Positions 33,480 through 44,640 of a stretch of 64,000 bases of DNA are shown piece by piece. A program made the position numbers and the translations under genes. The stretch comes from Polytrichum commune. Lineage: Eukaryota; Streptophyta; Polytrichopsida; Polytrichales; Polytrichaceae. The notes beneath the pieces were generated by a model. That model saw only the letters and a program-made list of their open reading frames with translations. It was not told the origin of the DNA and made no database searches. Position 1 is the stretch's first letter; every line of letters begins with the position of its first letter. The stretch spans positions 34,237,554-34,301,553 of the forward strand of contig OX485803.1 in the NCBI GenBank assembly GCA_950295325.1, given 5' to 3'.

Positions 33480-33755
33480 TCGACACATGAATGTGAGAGG
33501 GGCATGGTTAGGCTTTGAATCTAAGAATAAATACCCAAAAGATATTGGACTACATGCTCAAATATTGCTATTTATTTGGGGTACAATTTTAGGGGACATA
33601 TATAATCTCCACGATGAAAAAGATTCTTCACTTCGATAGTTATTAAGATATTCATGTCAACTCCAAAAGTTAGGGGACAATTATGGCTATGCTGCTACAA
33701 CCTCGATATGAATTTGCTAACCATCTTGTGTATATTGAATGCATTTTTCATGTCC
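33480..33755 (+). repeat. Dispersed repeat family DR1, copy d
   Basis: GGTTAGGCTTTGAATCTAAG, then GATATTGGACTACATGCTCA, TTCTTCACTTCGATAGT, ATTCATGTCAACTCCAAAA and TTTGCTAACCATCTTGTG occur in DR1 order. Confidence 0.5.
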
Positions 33756-33764
33756 CATACGAAG

Positions 33765-33930
33765 TTCGGGGGTGGACTCTTCATACCACATACAGAGTAT
33801 CGTGGGTGTAGAAAGGGGTATTATTTAGGGTAATAACATACATTATATACATAAGGGAGAGGTATTGGTTTTTCTAGTGTGTGCATTTTACAACGTGATT
33901 AAGAATTTCAAGGTAAAGGTAGATGTACAA
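33765..33930. mobile_element. Possible short Mutator-like relative
   Basis: TTCGGGGGTGGACTCTTCAT with GTATCGTGGGTGTAGAAAGG resembles the left end at 32174. GTGTGTGCATTTTACAACGT with TTCAAGGTAAAGGTAG resembles its right end. No target duplication was found. Confidence 0.3.
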
Positions 33931-35524
33931 AAGGGGTCCAAAATTTAGAGGAAAGTTTTACAATATATGTGCTAGTTACATCCAATACACCTTGTCTCAT
34001 CCAAATGACACGTGTTTGAGGGTCAAATTATTATGACTTATATCCTATGGATGAAAACATATTCCATGACTTTCACATTGGAAAATGAAATTGGACTATA
34101 TGTGTAAGACATGCCTATTTATTTTTTGGTTTATACTAGTTATATGTAGTTATCTAGATTGAAAATTATAGTATAAATACATGAGTCCATATTGTAGCCT
34201 ATTGTAAGTATGTATACATTTTTTTATTCTCTATCAATGTCTCAGGTACATGGGATTTATTTCATTTAGGTTTCCAATGAAGAATCCACACCCACAATAA
34301 GTATTGGGTGCAACGGTATGTTTTGATTACAAATGTTGAAGTAGTTTGTGTCCAAGTCCCTTGGGTAGGTCACTCTATAGGGTTTTTGTGCACCACATGA
34401 AGTGGAGGGGTATTTGTTTAAGGGCTATTTACCTTCAAGGCACGAATTAATAGCTCCCCATAATTACTTAATACTCTAAAATGGCCTATTGTTTTACACC
34501 ATATCATTACTTATATTGCCCATGGCATTGCAATTCTTTTGTAGTCTATATTCCCTTTAATTTAAAAAAATCTATTTAAATGTGTATGCATATTTGCTAG
34601 ACTTTATTACCCATGAGCTTCAACAAGGAGGATCTTCAACCAAAAAGTTGCCCAAAACATAGCGGACTCAAGGAAGAAATAAAACCCTAGGTGTTTATTA
34701 CAACGGCAGTGTGCAAGATGACAACCAGTATCGGCCGCTACAATTTTCATCCATTTGGGGCAAAGAACGAGCCATTTTTCATCCATCCCTCGTGAGGCAT
34801 GCGGACAAGGTTGATCCTAGAAGACATACATTCTAGGATCCTTATTTTGTAGCCCCTATATTATTTTTACAAGAAATGAGTGGGCCACATTTTAAACCTA
34901 TCTACCTTGCTTGTAATGGGATTGTCTACTTTTAAAGGACCCTTCATTATTTGGAATTCTTTTATGAATTTTATGTCAAATGAATTTAATCCTCCTTATA
35001 TTATGCCGCGTGTCATTTTATGAAATGCACTAAGTGAACTACCCGGGCCAAGTCCATATGAATGATGATAGAGTACATGTTCCAAAGACATAGGGTGTGC
35101 AAATGTTGTTTGGTATGTTATTTCTTCTTCTTCATCTTCTATTGATCAAATTTATGTCTTCAAAATTGTGTTGTAGTAGAATATCTATGATGAAACATCG
35201 ACAAATATCAAATGGAAAATTGGACCTCCCATGATTCATTTATGATTATCAAAAGCTCATGTTTATTGATTCCTTAATTGACTTACATAGGTCCTCGTAG
35301 ATGTGTTCATTATTGAATGTGAAGTAATTCATAAAATTTGAAGGTAATTTTTCTTGAACATGTGTGTTTCTTTTATATTATTATTATTTTAAATTTTAAT
35401 TCTCCCCTAACCACCCGCCAATCAAATGTAGGTTCCCCTTAAAAAATGTAACCAAAGAACTCCTACATACCTTAACGTAGATGTGCGAACTTGGAATCTT
35501 TGATCTTAATTTGATGCATATATT
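33931..35524. other. No gene seen
   Basis: AT-rich. A small hairpin TGATCCTAGAA/TTCTAGGATC lies near 34813-34842. No coding recognised. Confidence 0.4.
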
Positions 35525-35800
35525 TGAATGGTGTATGCTTGGGTGTGAACCTAAGAAGAGACACCAAAAAGACATGTGTTCAAATTTGATTATATGTTCA
35601 AAGCATGTTAACCATTCTAGGCTCGTGGTTGAACATAATTGGGGAAACCTGTATGATCACTCATGCACTCAAAAAATGTTCATATTGACAATGAACATCA
35701 TGTTCATTTAAGCTCCCAACATTACAAAGAAAATGGCTATGGACAAAATTTGGATTTGCTAAGCTTGATTACCTTGCACTTATTGCATGTTCCATAGCCT
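35525..35800 (+). repeat. Dispersed repeat family DR1, copy e
   Basis: GGTGTGAACCTAAGAAGAG, GACACCAAAAAGACATGTGT, TTGATTATATGTTCAAAGC, AACATAATTGGGGAAACC, TTCATTTAAGCTCCCAACA and GGATTTGCTAAGCTTGATT follow DR1 order. Confidence 0.5.
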
Positions 35801-36954
35801 ACGAGAAGTGGATGCATAAAGAAGCGTGCCTTTTTTGGTGTAGTTGGTCACCAACATTGTATCTTGTAGACGTGACACAAAGAATCTACTTTAATGGCAT
35901 GTTGGCTCTTGTTTGATTTTAAGAGCACATGACATCAAATTGTTGTCTATGCCTTTTGTCCTTCCCATTATCTCATGTAGTTGGGGACATGAAGGCTTGG
36001 AAAGAGAGAATATCGAGATGGGATATAAATTCTATACAAGCCTACTAACTTGAAAACCGCAATGGCTAAAAAGGTTAATTTTATCTTCACTCCCACATGC
36101 CTATTTACTGCTTTAAGGTATATGGGTCTAATGTGGTCATTCTTCTTAGGGTTGGTCTACATCATGGATCATGAAGTTGGACCATGGAAGATGGCCTTTG
36201 TTCATCATTGGTTTCTTAAAAAATCAATTGACAAATTCTTTAGGCCTTTCGCTAGATGTAAACCGAATGTGGACCAAGAGGAATGACCTTGCACCATAAT
36301 AGTGAATGTGCTGATTTTTTTAACATATGCCCAAAAAGGGTAGTTTAAAAAAATTCATGTTTGACCATTCTATGTCTTCTCTTGTCTTTATCTTCTCTTC
36401 CCTGAAAAAAATTAATTAAAATTTTATTATAACATTATTTTTGTGCCATGGGCCTTTGTCTTTTTCTATCAGAGCACCTCTTTTGCCTCTCCCACCACAA
36501 TACCCGTTGGACTATCTCAGTGTATAATGTAGGCCTTAAAATATGTCGTTTGCGGATCTTGAACTCCATTGGCACTCTAACATGTTTTCCTCGATGTAAA
36601 GCGAAGTGCTCCTCAAACTAGTTCAACAACCAATCACATATTTTACATGGCTTTGGGAAGACTTCATGGTCCATGGTGTAAACAACCCTTTAATCACCCA
36701 CCAAAATTTGAGTGGTATATGGCAGAAGGTTAAGAATGGACACCGCAATAACACGTGTGAAGATAATATTGGTCCATGCTTTGAAAATACAAACACCATT
36801 CGAGATGTAATAATTGGTTCAAAAGGGAGGGCATGTGTGATTGGTTAAAGACAAAGACATTTTCACTTTGACATGTCATACTTGTATCTTGTTGATTTCA
36901 TTTTAGAACTTGGAATGATAATAGAGCCATCATGCTTAAATAAGTGGACTTTAG
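35801..36954. other. No gene seen
   Basis: Anonymous. The frame 36050-36286 has no recognisable motif. Confidence 0.4.
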
Positions 36955-37246
36955 GTCAAGAGTTGGTTGTTTTGCATACAAGATTTTTCATGTTTGGTAA
37001 GTTTGTGGTGCATGCTCAGAGTTGGTGTGGAGAGTTGAATGAAGGACATTCTATATTGGTCCAGTGAGGGTCACACTCATATTGGCATGCGAATTAATTT
37101 ATTTTTAAATGAGTTTAACCCCAATGAACAAATACATGTTGTTCTTCGTTTCAACCTCCACACCAACTCCAAATATGGACCAAAACTTACCAAACATGGA
37201 AAATCTGGTATGCAAAACAACCAACTTCCAAACAAGACTTGTGTTG
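36955..37246. repeat. Inverted repeat, arms about 95 bp
   Basis: GTTGGTTGTTTTGCATAC near 36963, CATGTTTGGTAAGTTT and GAGTTGGTGTGGAG in the left arm pair with inverted copies between 37141 and 37230. Spacer about 90 bp. No target duplication located, so this could be a foldback MITE or a local inverted duplication. Confidence 0.55.
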
Positions 37247-39084
37247 AAGCAAAGTATAACTATAATCTTTGTGTTTTGTAATCATTGAGAGCATGATTAC
37301 GCATTGTACACAAAATACTACCTAAAACAATGAGGTGCTATTACATGTAACATTACTTTAGAGGTGAATAATCATTCTAAACATCCCATACATGCACTCT
37401 ACATGATCACTATAATTTATGGGTCCCATGATCAAAATTAATATCTTAAAATTCATAAGGTTGTATATAGAAATAGTTGAAACTAATATTATTTGTCCAA
37501 AGACTATGAGATATTGATAAGCGATTCCCTTATAGATGAGTTGAAACTCACCGCTCTAAAAGCTTGCACATTGGAAGGGGCGGAAGGTTTTAAAGGTCAG
37601 AGAACACCTCTAAATTGGTGGTATAGAGAATGCGTGAAAACGTAATTTGTTTAATTTCACCTTTTAAATTGGCAGGATGGGTTTAGAGAAGTCCATATTG
37701 ATAAAGTGTGAACATTCTCTAACTGGATGAGACAATTCTCAATTCCAACCAACAAGCAAGATTGTTTATGGAGTTGAATGTGCCCCAAACAAGACCACAT
37801 GCCTTTTTGTTTCCCATGTTCAACAATTGCCCATACATGACATTTAGACATTGGTGTATATTCAATTTATATTCAACAAAATGCATTTTATACGTTGCTC
37901 TAGTTGGATGGGTTTGTGTCACACAATATCACATAACATAGAAGTCTCTCTATTTAATCTTTATATGTGACGAAATGTAGTTTCCACGTGAGATACAAAT
38001 GGACATTAGCAAATCTTAGCATGACGTGTGGCAAAAGTTAAGGGAAAAAATGATTATTATATGCTTGAATAGAGAGGCCTTTGCACTAGTCTCTCCACCA
38101 CCATTAGGTAGGAGTAGCATGCCGATAAAGAGGCTCTTCAATTGTGCTTGCTTTGTCAAGAAGAAGGTATTCTTTGTTATTTTATTTATCTATTTATTTT
38201 CCCACCTTGAGAGACTATTTTTACGGCATGCATGTATCTCTTAAGAGGTTGTTTTCTTCCTCGTTAGCAAGTATAAATCACGCATGTGTATTTGTATTGC
38301 ATCCCATACTCAGTCTATCAACTTCAATTGTATTGGATTCTTATACTTAGTTTATCGACTTCAATTCTATTGCCTTTCGTCTGCATTGACTTGCACTATG
38401 CAGTGTACTCAAGAAGGACAAGCAATTTCCTTAGCCCATAAACTAATATCATCATTCAAGTCCATTTATTCGTTTCATTCCAATCGCGCTTCTTGGAAGT
38501 GGAATATATGTTTCTCTCAAATCGCACATCATTTGGATATTGTCAACCCCTACACGATGTAGTGTTTCATAGTTGACAAATGATGGTTGAACATGAGGTT
38601 CAACCCTACTTGTGTATGCCAAGACTGGATTGGGTCCATGTGTTTCCACCACATACATATAATTGGGCATGTATATATTCATTAGAAGAAAACTTGTCCA
38701 TTACAACCATCCATTGCGACCTGGTCAACGCGACTCATGGCTAGAGATTGGATGTAAAAATATGGTTGTCAGTTGCAGTTTTTGGGACTGTGGTTTTGGG
38801 TTGTAGTTATTGGCTATGTTTTTGGGACAATGAAAACCAAAACCATCATGTTCACAATCAAAATGATAAATTTGTACATTTTTCTTACCATAAATTGCAA
38901 TGGCCATGTCACAACGGATGGTTGCAATGGACAAGATTTTTTTTAGTGATGTTACATATACAAGACATCCCCAAGAAATGCATTCAAGGTATGGAGTTCA
39001 CATCACGTGAGGTCATTTCAAGAACAATACCCCTTTGTATATGGGCTTAAACCATTAGTGTATCTCCTCTTTTTGGAGGCATAG
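37247..39084. other. No gene seen
   Basis: AT-rich. Short frames (37657-37922, 38026-38562) overlap on both strands without recognisable content. Confidence 0.4.
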
Positions 39085-40023
39085 TGTGAGCCCATTTATG
39101 TGCCCACATTGGAACTTAACCTTAAAAATATTAAAACCTTAGGATTTGTCTTCACTTAAGTTAATTAGAAAGACAAAGAGAAGTAGCGTCGAAGAGCTTA
39201 GATAAATTAGAGTTAAGGCGTCAAGTTAAGAGTTAGGGAAGATGATGAGGAGTTAGGAAGTTCAAGTTTAGGATTGGTCGAATTAAAGGCTCCAACTTTA
39301 GACGCGAGTGTGGGGAAAAAGCCTAAAACATGAATTAAGAGGTGCCACGCTTCCTAGGAGTCAACTTCTTTTTGAAAAGGCAAGTGTTTTTTTTGGGAGG
39401 CCACCTACCAAGCTAGAGTAGTTGGAAGCTCGGGTGGATTTGGAGGGGTCCCCAGGCTCCGAAGCCAGAGCTCTCAATTTTCAATTAGGGGGAGACTGAG
39501 GGAGAACGGTGGAGGTTGCGGGCAGTGTGCGGCAATGCTGCCGAAAATTGGGAGTAGGACATGTACCCGCTCATGCGGAATTGCTAATCAGAGGGGGTTA
39601 GGTCCTGGTGGAGAGATGGATGATGATGGTTGGGTTGAGGGGGAAGGAGAGAGAAGTGAGAGATTCATAGGCAAAGAATGGGAAATGCCGCCCGAATTGG
39701 AATTCCACGCTGCCAGTGAAGGCTAACAACGACATTGCTGGAGTGTGAGGGACTGGTGCGAGGAGGCTCTCATTTGGATCAAGGAAGAAGGAGGAGCTCT
39801 GAGGAGGAAGATGGAAGGAGATGGAGGCCGAAGGTGGGAGCCCTGCCTCTCCACAGAAGGGGGGCGCACCTGCAAGGTGAAGCTTGAGCTGGGTTACACA
39901 CTGAAAAGCATATGGGCGGATTGAAGGAGCAGCCATCGAGCGTTGGGGAATATATCAGTCAACTACCAAGTCGGCAGGGAAGCGGCGAGGGATCAACCTC
40001 GGCAGCTACCAGGAGGCATTTAA

Positions 40024-40390
40024 CCTTAACATTACCCAACCCAATACTCTTAACTCCAGCGCGGAGTTCGATGCGGCTCTGATGCGGCTCCGGGGAGGTT
40101 CGGATGCCAACTCCGGTGGGTCCATTTTTCTGGCCCTCCCAGTTTTGGCCCCTTGATGACTTTTTTTGGTTTTTTTGGTTGCTAAATTTGGGTTCTACGG
40201 CCCCAAGTTACTCTAGGAGGCCCCTTATGAGATCAAATAAGGCCCCACCCAATCAAAAAAATAGGGGGCAATTTTTGCCCCAACCCACCCGGAGCCACCG
40301 GAGCTGGCATCCGAACCTCCCCGGAGCCGCATCGGAGCCGCATCGAACTCCGCGGCGGAGTTAAGAGTATTGGGTTGGGTAATGTTAGGG
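40024..40390. mobile_element. Long-TIR Mutator-like MITE inside the LTR-derived segment
   Basis: Flanked by the perfect 9-bp duplication GGCATTTAA (40015-40023, 40391-40399). The left end CCTTAACATTACCCAACCCA pairs with the inverted right end CCCTAACATTACCCAACCCA, and pairing continues about 97 bp through GATGCGGCTC and CCGGGGAGGTTCGGATGCC. Long GC-rich arms and a 9-bp duplication are the Mutator-like signature. 367 bp. The proline-rich frames reading across it are shadows. Confidence 0.8.
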
Positions 40391-41215
40391 GGCATTTAAG
40401 TTGGGTGGATCCAACACTCCTCTGATTTGGAAGCCACTGAGGGCAATGCTGTGAAGGCCGGGAATCGGGGAGGACTGTTGATGAGAGTTGTAGTGCCGTT
40501 GCAGTCTCAGTCCCTGGTGCCGGTTGCGGACGTGGAAGTGACGCAATGCGAGGGAGGGATTTGGTGGTTGGCATTGCTGCCAACATGTCGTGTGCCCAGG
40601 GGAGAGGGTGGTTTGTTGCGAAGGGAATGAATGGGAGGAGCACATAGCAATGGAGCAGGTGCTAAATGGGTGGATGGAAGGATGACGAGGAGGCAACGTC
40701 ATGGCCTCAGTTGCCGGCAGTGCATAGTGACTGACGTGACCATGGCCGAAGGCAAGTAGAAGGGTAGATTTTGAGTGCATTAGTTCTTGACACCAAAACC
40801 AAGCATTTATGAATGCTCAAGTTTTAATCAATTAAGGGGAGGACTCACATAGGTGTGGGGAAGGATTAGTGTGAGCCCAAAATTGATGCCCACATTGGTT
40901 GTTAACACTTATAAAACATTACAAGTGGTGTTTTGGTGATTTATGATTATTCACAAAAATATAAAAAGAGTGAAGCTTGAAGAAAACTTAGTTTGAATCA
41001 TTAGGTTTTTTGTGGACTGGATTTAAGTAGGAGAATGACAAACCTTGGTAAAGTGTGGTAGGTAGAAAGCCAAGGTTAGTTAAATGTTTGAATTAGGATC
41101 CTTGTTGATCATTTGAGGGAGGAAGGCTTAGGAGATAGGATAAGAGCCTACAAAGTAGGAGGAAAACTTGAGGGCTTATCGTGAGCCTTGAGGGTGCTCA
41201 CCCCCTCAAACTCAC

Positions 41216-41222
41216 TATATAA
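41216..41222 (+). promoter_or_regulatory. TATA-like box in the LTR-like segment
   Basis: TATATAA between a CACCCCCTCAAACTCAC stretch and a C/T-rich ATCCCTCATTCTTCCCTC stretch, the usual layout around the transcription start in a plant LTR. Inferred only. Confidence 0.4.
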
Positions 41223-41514
41223 TCCCTCATTCTTCCCTCACTCATCCTCTCTTTCCTTCGTGCTCCTTGGCACTCCACGTGTTATAAGTGTGGGTGCGTG
41301 GAAAGCAAGATAGGAGCACGTGTGTGTGCATGGATGTAAGGTTAGGAGCCAAGGCTAGTTGGCCTTGAAGAGGGCTTGACCTCTTGTTAGTAATAGTTGG
41401 GCGTGAATGATTTAAAGTTCAATTTATGGCTTTGTTTGAATATTTGGATTTACATTGATTAGCCTTATACTTATGCGGATGTGCAAAGTCTCTTATTGGA
41501 GCATTTAGTTTTGT

Positions 41515-41965
41515 TGGACTTCATATGAATTTTTTAGAGCCAAAAAACCGAGACTATGTCCAAACTTCCAAAAACTAGTAAAAAAGTGTAGATTCAAAGG
41601 GAACAGCGTAGAATTGCGACCATATACTTTGTGGCAGTAGAAATATTATTGCATATTCATGTAGAGGACTTCATTACCTATCCATGGATACCAAGAACTC
41701 ATTTTTTGGACTTCATATGAATTTTTTAGAGCCAAAAAACCGAGACTATGTCCAAACTTCCAAAAACTAGTAAAAAATGTAGATTCAAAGGGAACAGCGT
41801 AGAATTGCGACCATATACTTTGTGGCAGTAGAAATATTATTGCATATTCATGTAGAGGACTTCATTACCTATCCATGGATACCAAGAACTCATTTTTTGG
41901 ACTTCATATGAATTTTTGAGAGCCAAAAAACCGAGACTATGTCCAAACTTCCAAACTTCCAAACT
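41515..41965 (+). repeat. 192-bp tandem repeat, about 2.3 copies
   Basis: Units start TGGACTTCATATGAATTTTT at 41515, 41707 and 41898 (periods 192 and 191). Units one and two are almost identical, differing by a base or two; the third is cut after ATGTCCAAACTTCCAAACTTCC, where ACTTCCAA itself repeats. Near identity indicates a recent duplication or ongoing homogenisation inside the LTR-like segment. Confidence 0.9.
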
Positions 41966-42792
41966 TCGAGATTAAGGAGTGTAAGAAGACATAGTATAGA
42001 CTTGGCTAAGTTGCGTATATTCCAATGATAGATTGGAATCATACATTGTGTTACAAAGAGAGAAATTTGTACATGTCATTATAAACTTCTCCATTCGGGC
42101 TAGGACGAAATTGAAGGGTGGAGGCTTTTTGGTGACAATTAGCTAAGTATAGGGCTTAGTGACTAGGCTTGTTTCAAGTATTTGTCAATGTTGTTGTGTG
42201 CTTTTCTTTTCATTATAAAGCAAGTGTGCACATTAACCTCATCCAATGGTGCATTGAATGAAATGGTTGGGAGGAAGGAATTAATCTAAAACATGTGAGT
42301 TGCAAGCCTCTACCCGGACACTGACGCATAAAGGATGGAGGTTTGGGCTCACACATAGATCGTTAACCATATCTTCCATTTGGTAGATCTAGAAGGAAAG
42401 GTGCATACGAGAAACATTGTTTATCAAATAATGAAAATGTGAGTTAAATTACCATTTTGGGCGGCTTCAAATCCAATGTACAAAAATCTACACATGACTA
42501 AAACAGATCAAGTTTTCTCTAGCAAAATTCTAAGATTATATTCAGTGTTTGCATGTGTTGATAACAAAAAAATTGGTGTCTTCTCATAAGAATATCGGGA
42601 GGTAAAAGTCCGACCTTGGGTATTATGGACTCCATACATCAAGTTCAATCCCAACCATAAGGACAATGAATACAAAGGTACACAACCACCCCAATATGTA
42701 ACCATGGCCCAAATTAAGCTGGCACTCAAACCCATTAATTAACCTAATTCTAGGTAATATCGCTATTTGTACATCAAAGGGTTCATACAATT

Positions 42793-42890
42793 AGATTTGG
42801 GTGAACCAAACCATACACTTGTTTCCTTGTTGGATGCCTAAACCCTTGCCTTCAAGGAATCAATGTACGGGTTGGTTCGTCCCAACCATA
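42793..42890. repeat. Small foldback, GGGYGAACCAA family, copy 1
   Basis: GATTTGGGTGAACCAAACC pairs with the inverse of GTACGGGTTGGTTCGTCCC around a loop with TTGTTGGATGCCTAAACCC. An inverted related copy lies at 56660-56750. Both sit close to GGGCCACTTCACAC MITEs. Confidence 0.45.
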
Positions 42891-43031
42891 TAGTTAAGGG
42901 TCGATGAAGGAAATTTTATATTCCTAGAAGGCACTCTATTTCATCTCTTCTAAAGTGGTAGAAGTTGAGGGGGAATATTTATTTTTGGTCGAAATAGAGA
43001 GTCCTCTGACATATCCACTAGCTAAAACTAA

Positions 43032-43527
43032 GGGCCACTTCACACATGAGACTAAGAGCCCGTGACCATTACACTTCAAGCACTCTCATTGGTGGAAAAG
43101 GCAAAGCTGGTCCAAATTCGCTTCACACTACACTTGAGGGACCAACGGAGTATGTGAATGCAACATGGATGTAAAGTCTACATGGATTCCTACATGGCAT
43201 CAAATGGATCATGTTTCATGGGCACTTGGATTATTTTAAAAACCAACTCATGGAGGTAGGCTGACACAAGACTAGGAGACCATGACACTCCGAACACTCA
43301 CAACCGTTGGTTTATTCTATTCTATCATATGGGAGGACCTGGATGAATAGAAAGTCATTGAAATAGCATTTGGTTGAGGGCCCGATGACTTCACGCTACA
43401 CATGAGGATCCGTGACCACACTACAACATGATTTTGGAGGTGTCTTTGGGGGATAGCATTTGGACACTTTCTTTTGGGCTCTCACCATTTCATGGTTACG
43501 GCTCTTGGCTCGTGTGTGAAGTGGCCT
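43032..43527. mobile_element. Harbinger-type MITE, GGGCCACTTCACAC family, copy C
   Basis: Starts GGGCCACTTCACACATGAG; the right end is the inverse of AGGCCACTTCACACACGAG. Flanked by TAA (43029-43031, 43528-43530). Colinear with copy B. 496 bp, non-coding. Confidence 0.85.
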
Positions 43528-43715
43528 TAAAGTCCCAATGGCACAAAGTGGTTGTTGTCCAAATCACTACAAAAAACAATGTATGCTCAAACATTATCCT
43601 CATGTTGGGACCAATTATTGCATTGCAAGGCTTTGAATCTTCATAGTTGTTTTCATATTGTCATTACATCACTTGGAACCAGATCTGAAATCTACGGTCC
43701 AGGTTTGTTTTTGAA

Positions 43716-43974
43716 AATTAATTTTTTATTGAGTTGGGCTTCTCTGGAGGAGGAGTTACTTGTCCGGCCTCTTGAGAGAAGCCCTACTCCAAAAAGTGCC
43801 GCCATGTAGGCGGCCATGTCATTTTATCATCCATGAGAAAAGTTCACCACTATTGTTTTCTTCACCTAGTGTAAACACCCACCGGTCAAGAGTTGCATTT
43901 TCGACCAATCACAATTGAGAAACGCCCTTTTTTTCATGACCGGTGGACTTCTCCACCGTAGTGTAAACCGGCCC
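43716..43974. mobile_element. GGGCCGGTTTACAC MITE, truncated copy with inverted core
   Basis: From about 43785 it matches 57520-57704 almost base for base to the right end (inverted GGGCCGGTTTACACTACGG). The left terminus is missing. The core between GAGTTGGGCTTCTC and the facing GAGAAGCCC is in the opposite orientation to that in 57331-57704. Confidence 0.65.
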
Positions 43975-44399
43975 CAAGTTGGTCACTTTCAAGTTGGCCA
44001 AATTGATGGAACTGTATTTGGAAGTGACTTCTTTTGGTGAGAATGTATCGAATTTTATTAACATAGATGGATCTTGAATGGTCATGTTATCCCAACTAGC
44101 CCACTTCTCCTAGGATATGGAACACATGATTATTACAAGACATTTAGCAAATCTGAACCGATATAACATTACACAACTCTTTGGTTGCATTTCATGGGAC
44201 CATGTATCACATGAGCATATTTTTTCTTTTGATTCCAAGACTCTTCATTTATTTGGAGCACTTGCGATGTATATTGTGAATTATTAGACAAGCAATTGAA
44301 GATTATCATGGTGTATTTTTTTAATTGCAGCCTCTTCCTTTATTAAGAGACCATCATGTCGTTGCTTGTCAATGTTGTGGAGGCTGTAGCCGCTTTCCT

Positions 44400-44640
44400 C
44401 ATAGTTTTTTGGGGTTCATATGGATATCTCATTCATTACCAAATTGAAGATTCTTTTGCTCGTTAAATGGTCATACACCCCCCCCCCCCAAACCATGTTA
44501 AAGTTTTTAAAACTAAAATTATTAACACATTTTGAACACACAATCTAGCCTCTTTTAAGCACATGTCTTTTCAGTATCTATTTGTGAAGGAGCTCCATCA
44601 AACCACATACCATTCACATGTAGGTGTCTTAAATAAGAGT
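44400..44640 (-). repeat. Dispersed repeat family DR1, copy f (inverted)
   Basis: TTCATATGGATATCTCATTC, GAAGATTCTTTTGCTCGTTA, AATGGTCATAC, a C12 run, AACCATGTT and GAACACACAATCTAGCCTC are the inverse of DR1. It continues into CCACATACCATTCACATGTA, which resembles 2190-2215 in copy a. Confidence 0.5.

Larger units (their letters stand above)
39085..42353 (+). mobile_element. LTR-retrotransposon-derived segment
   Basis: Begins TGTGAGCCCA at 39085 and ends TGGGCTCACA at 42353. CATAG flanks both sides (39080-39084, 42354-42358), a 5-bp duplication as made by LTR elements. A second TGTGAGCCCA start lies at 40870, preceded by purine-rich GTGTGGGGAAGGATTAG that could be a polypurine tract. 40870-42353 (1484 bp, TG...CA) has the look of an LTR, with TATATAA at 41216-41222. 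Only the first 30 or so bases after 39085 match it (shared TGTGAGCCCA and TGCCCACATTGG). Either the 5' LTR is badly rearranged, or two related solo LTRs lie end to end; the first would end ACTCA at 40847, again followed by CATAG. No gag/pol coding and no primer-binding site seen. Confidence 0.45.

Noticed and set aside
40233-40780. Minus-strand frames of 136 and 131 codons
   Set aside because: They read through the GC-rich TIR of the 40024-40390 element and overlap each other; no domain.
43565-43580. CACTACAAAAAACA as a CACTA end
   Set aside because: No facing end, no subterminal repeats; one of several chance CACTAC words in AT-rich DNA.
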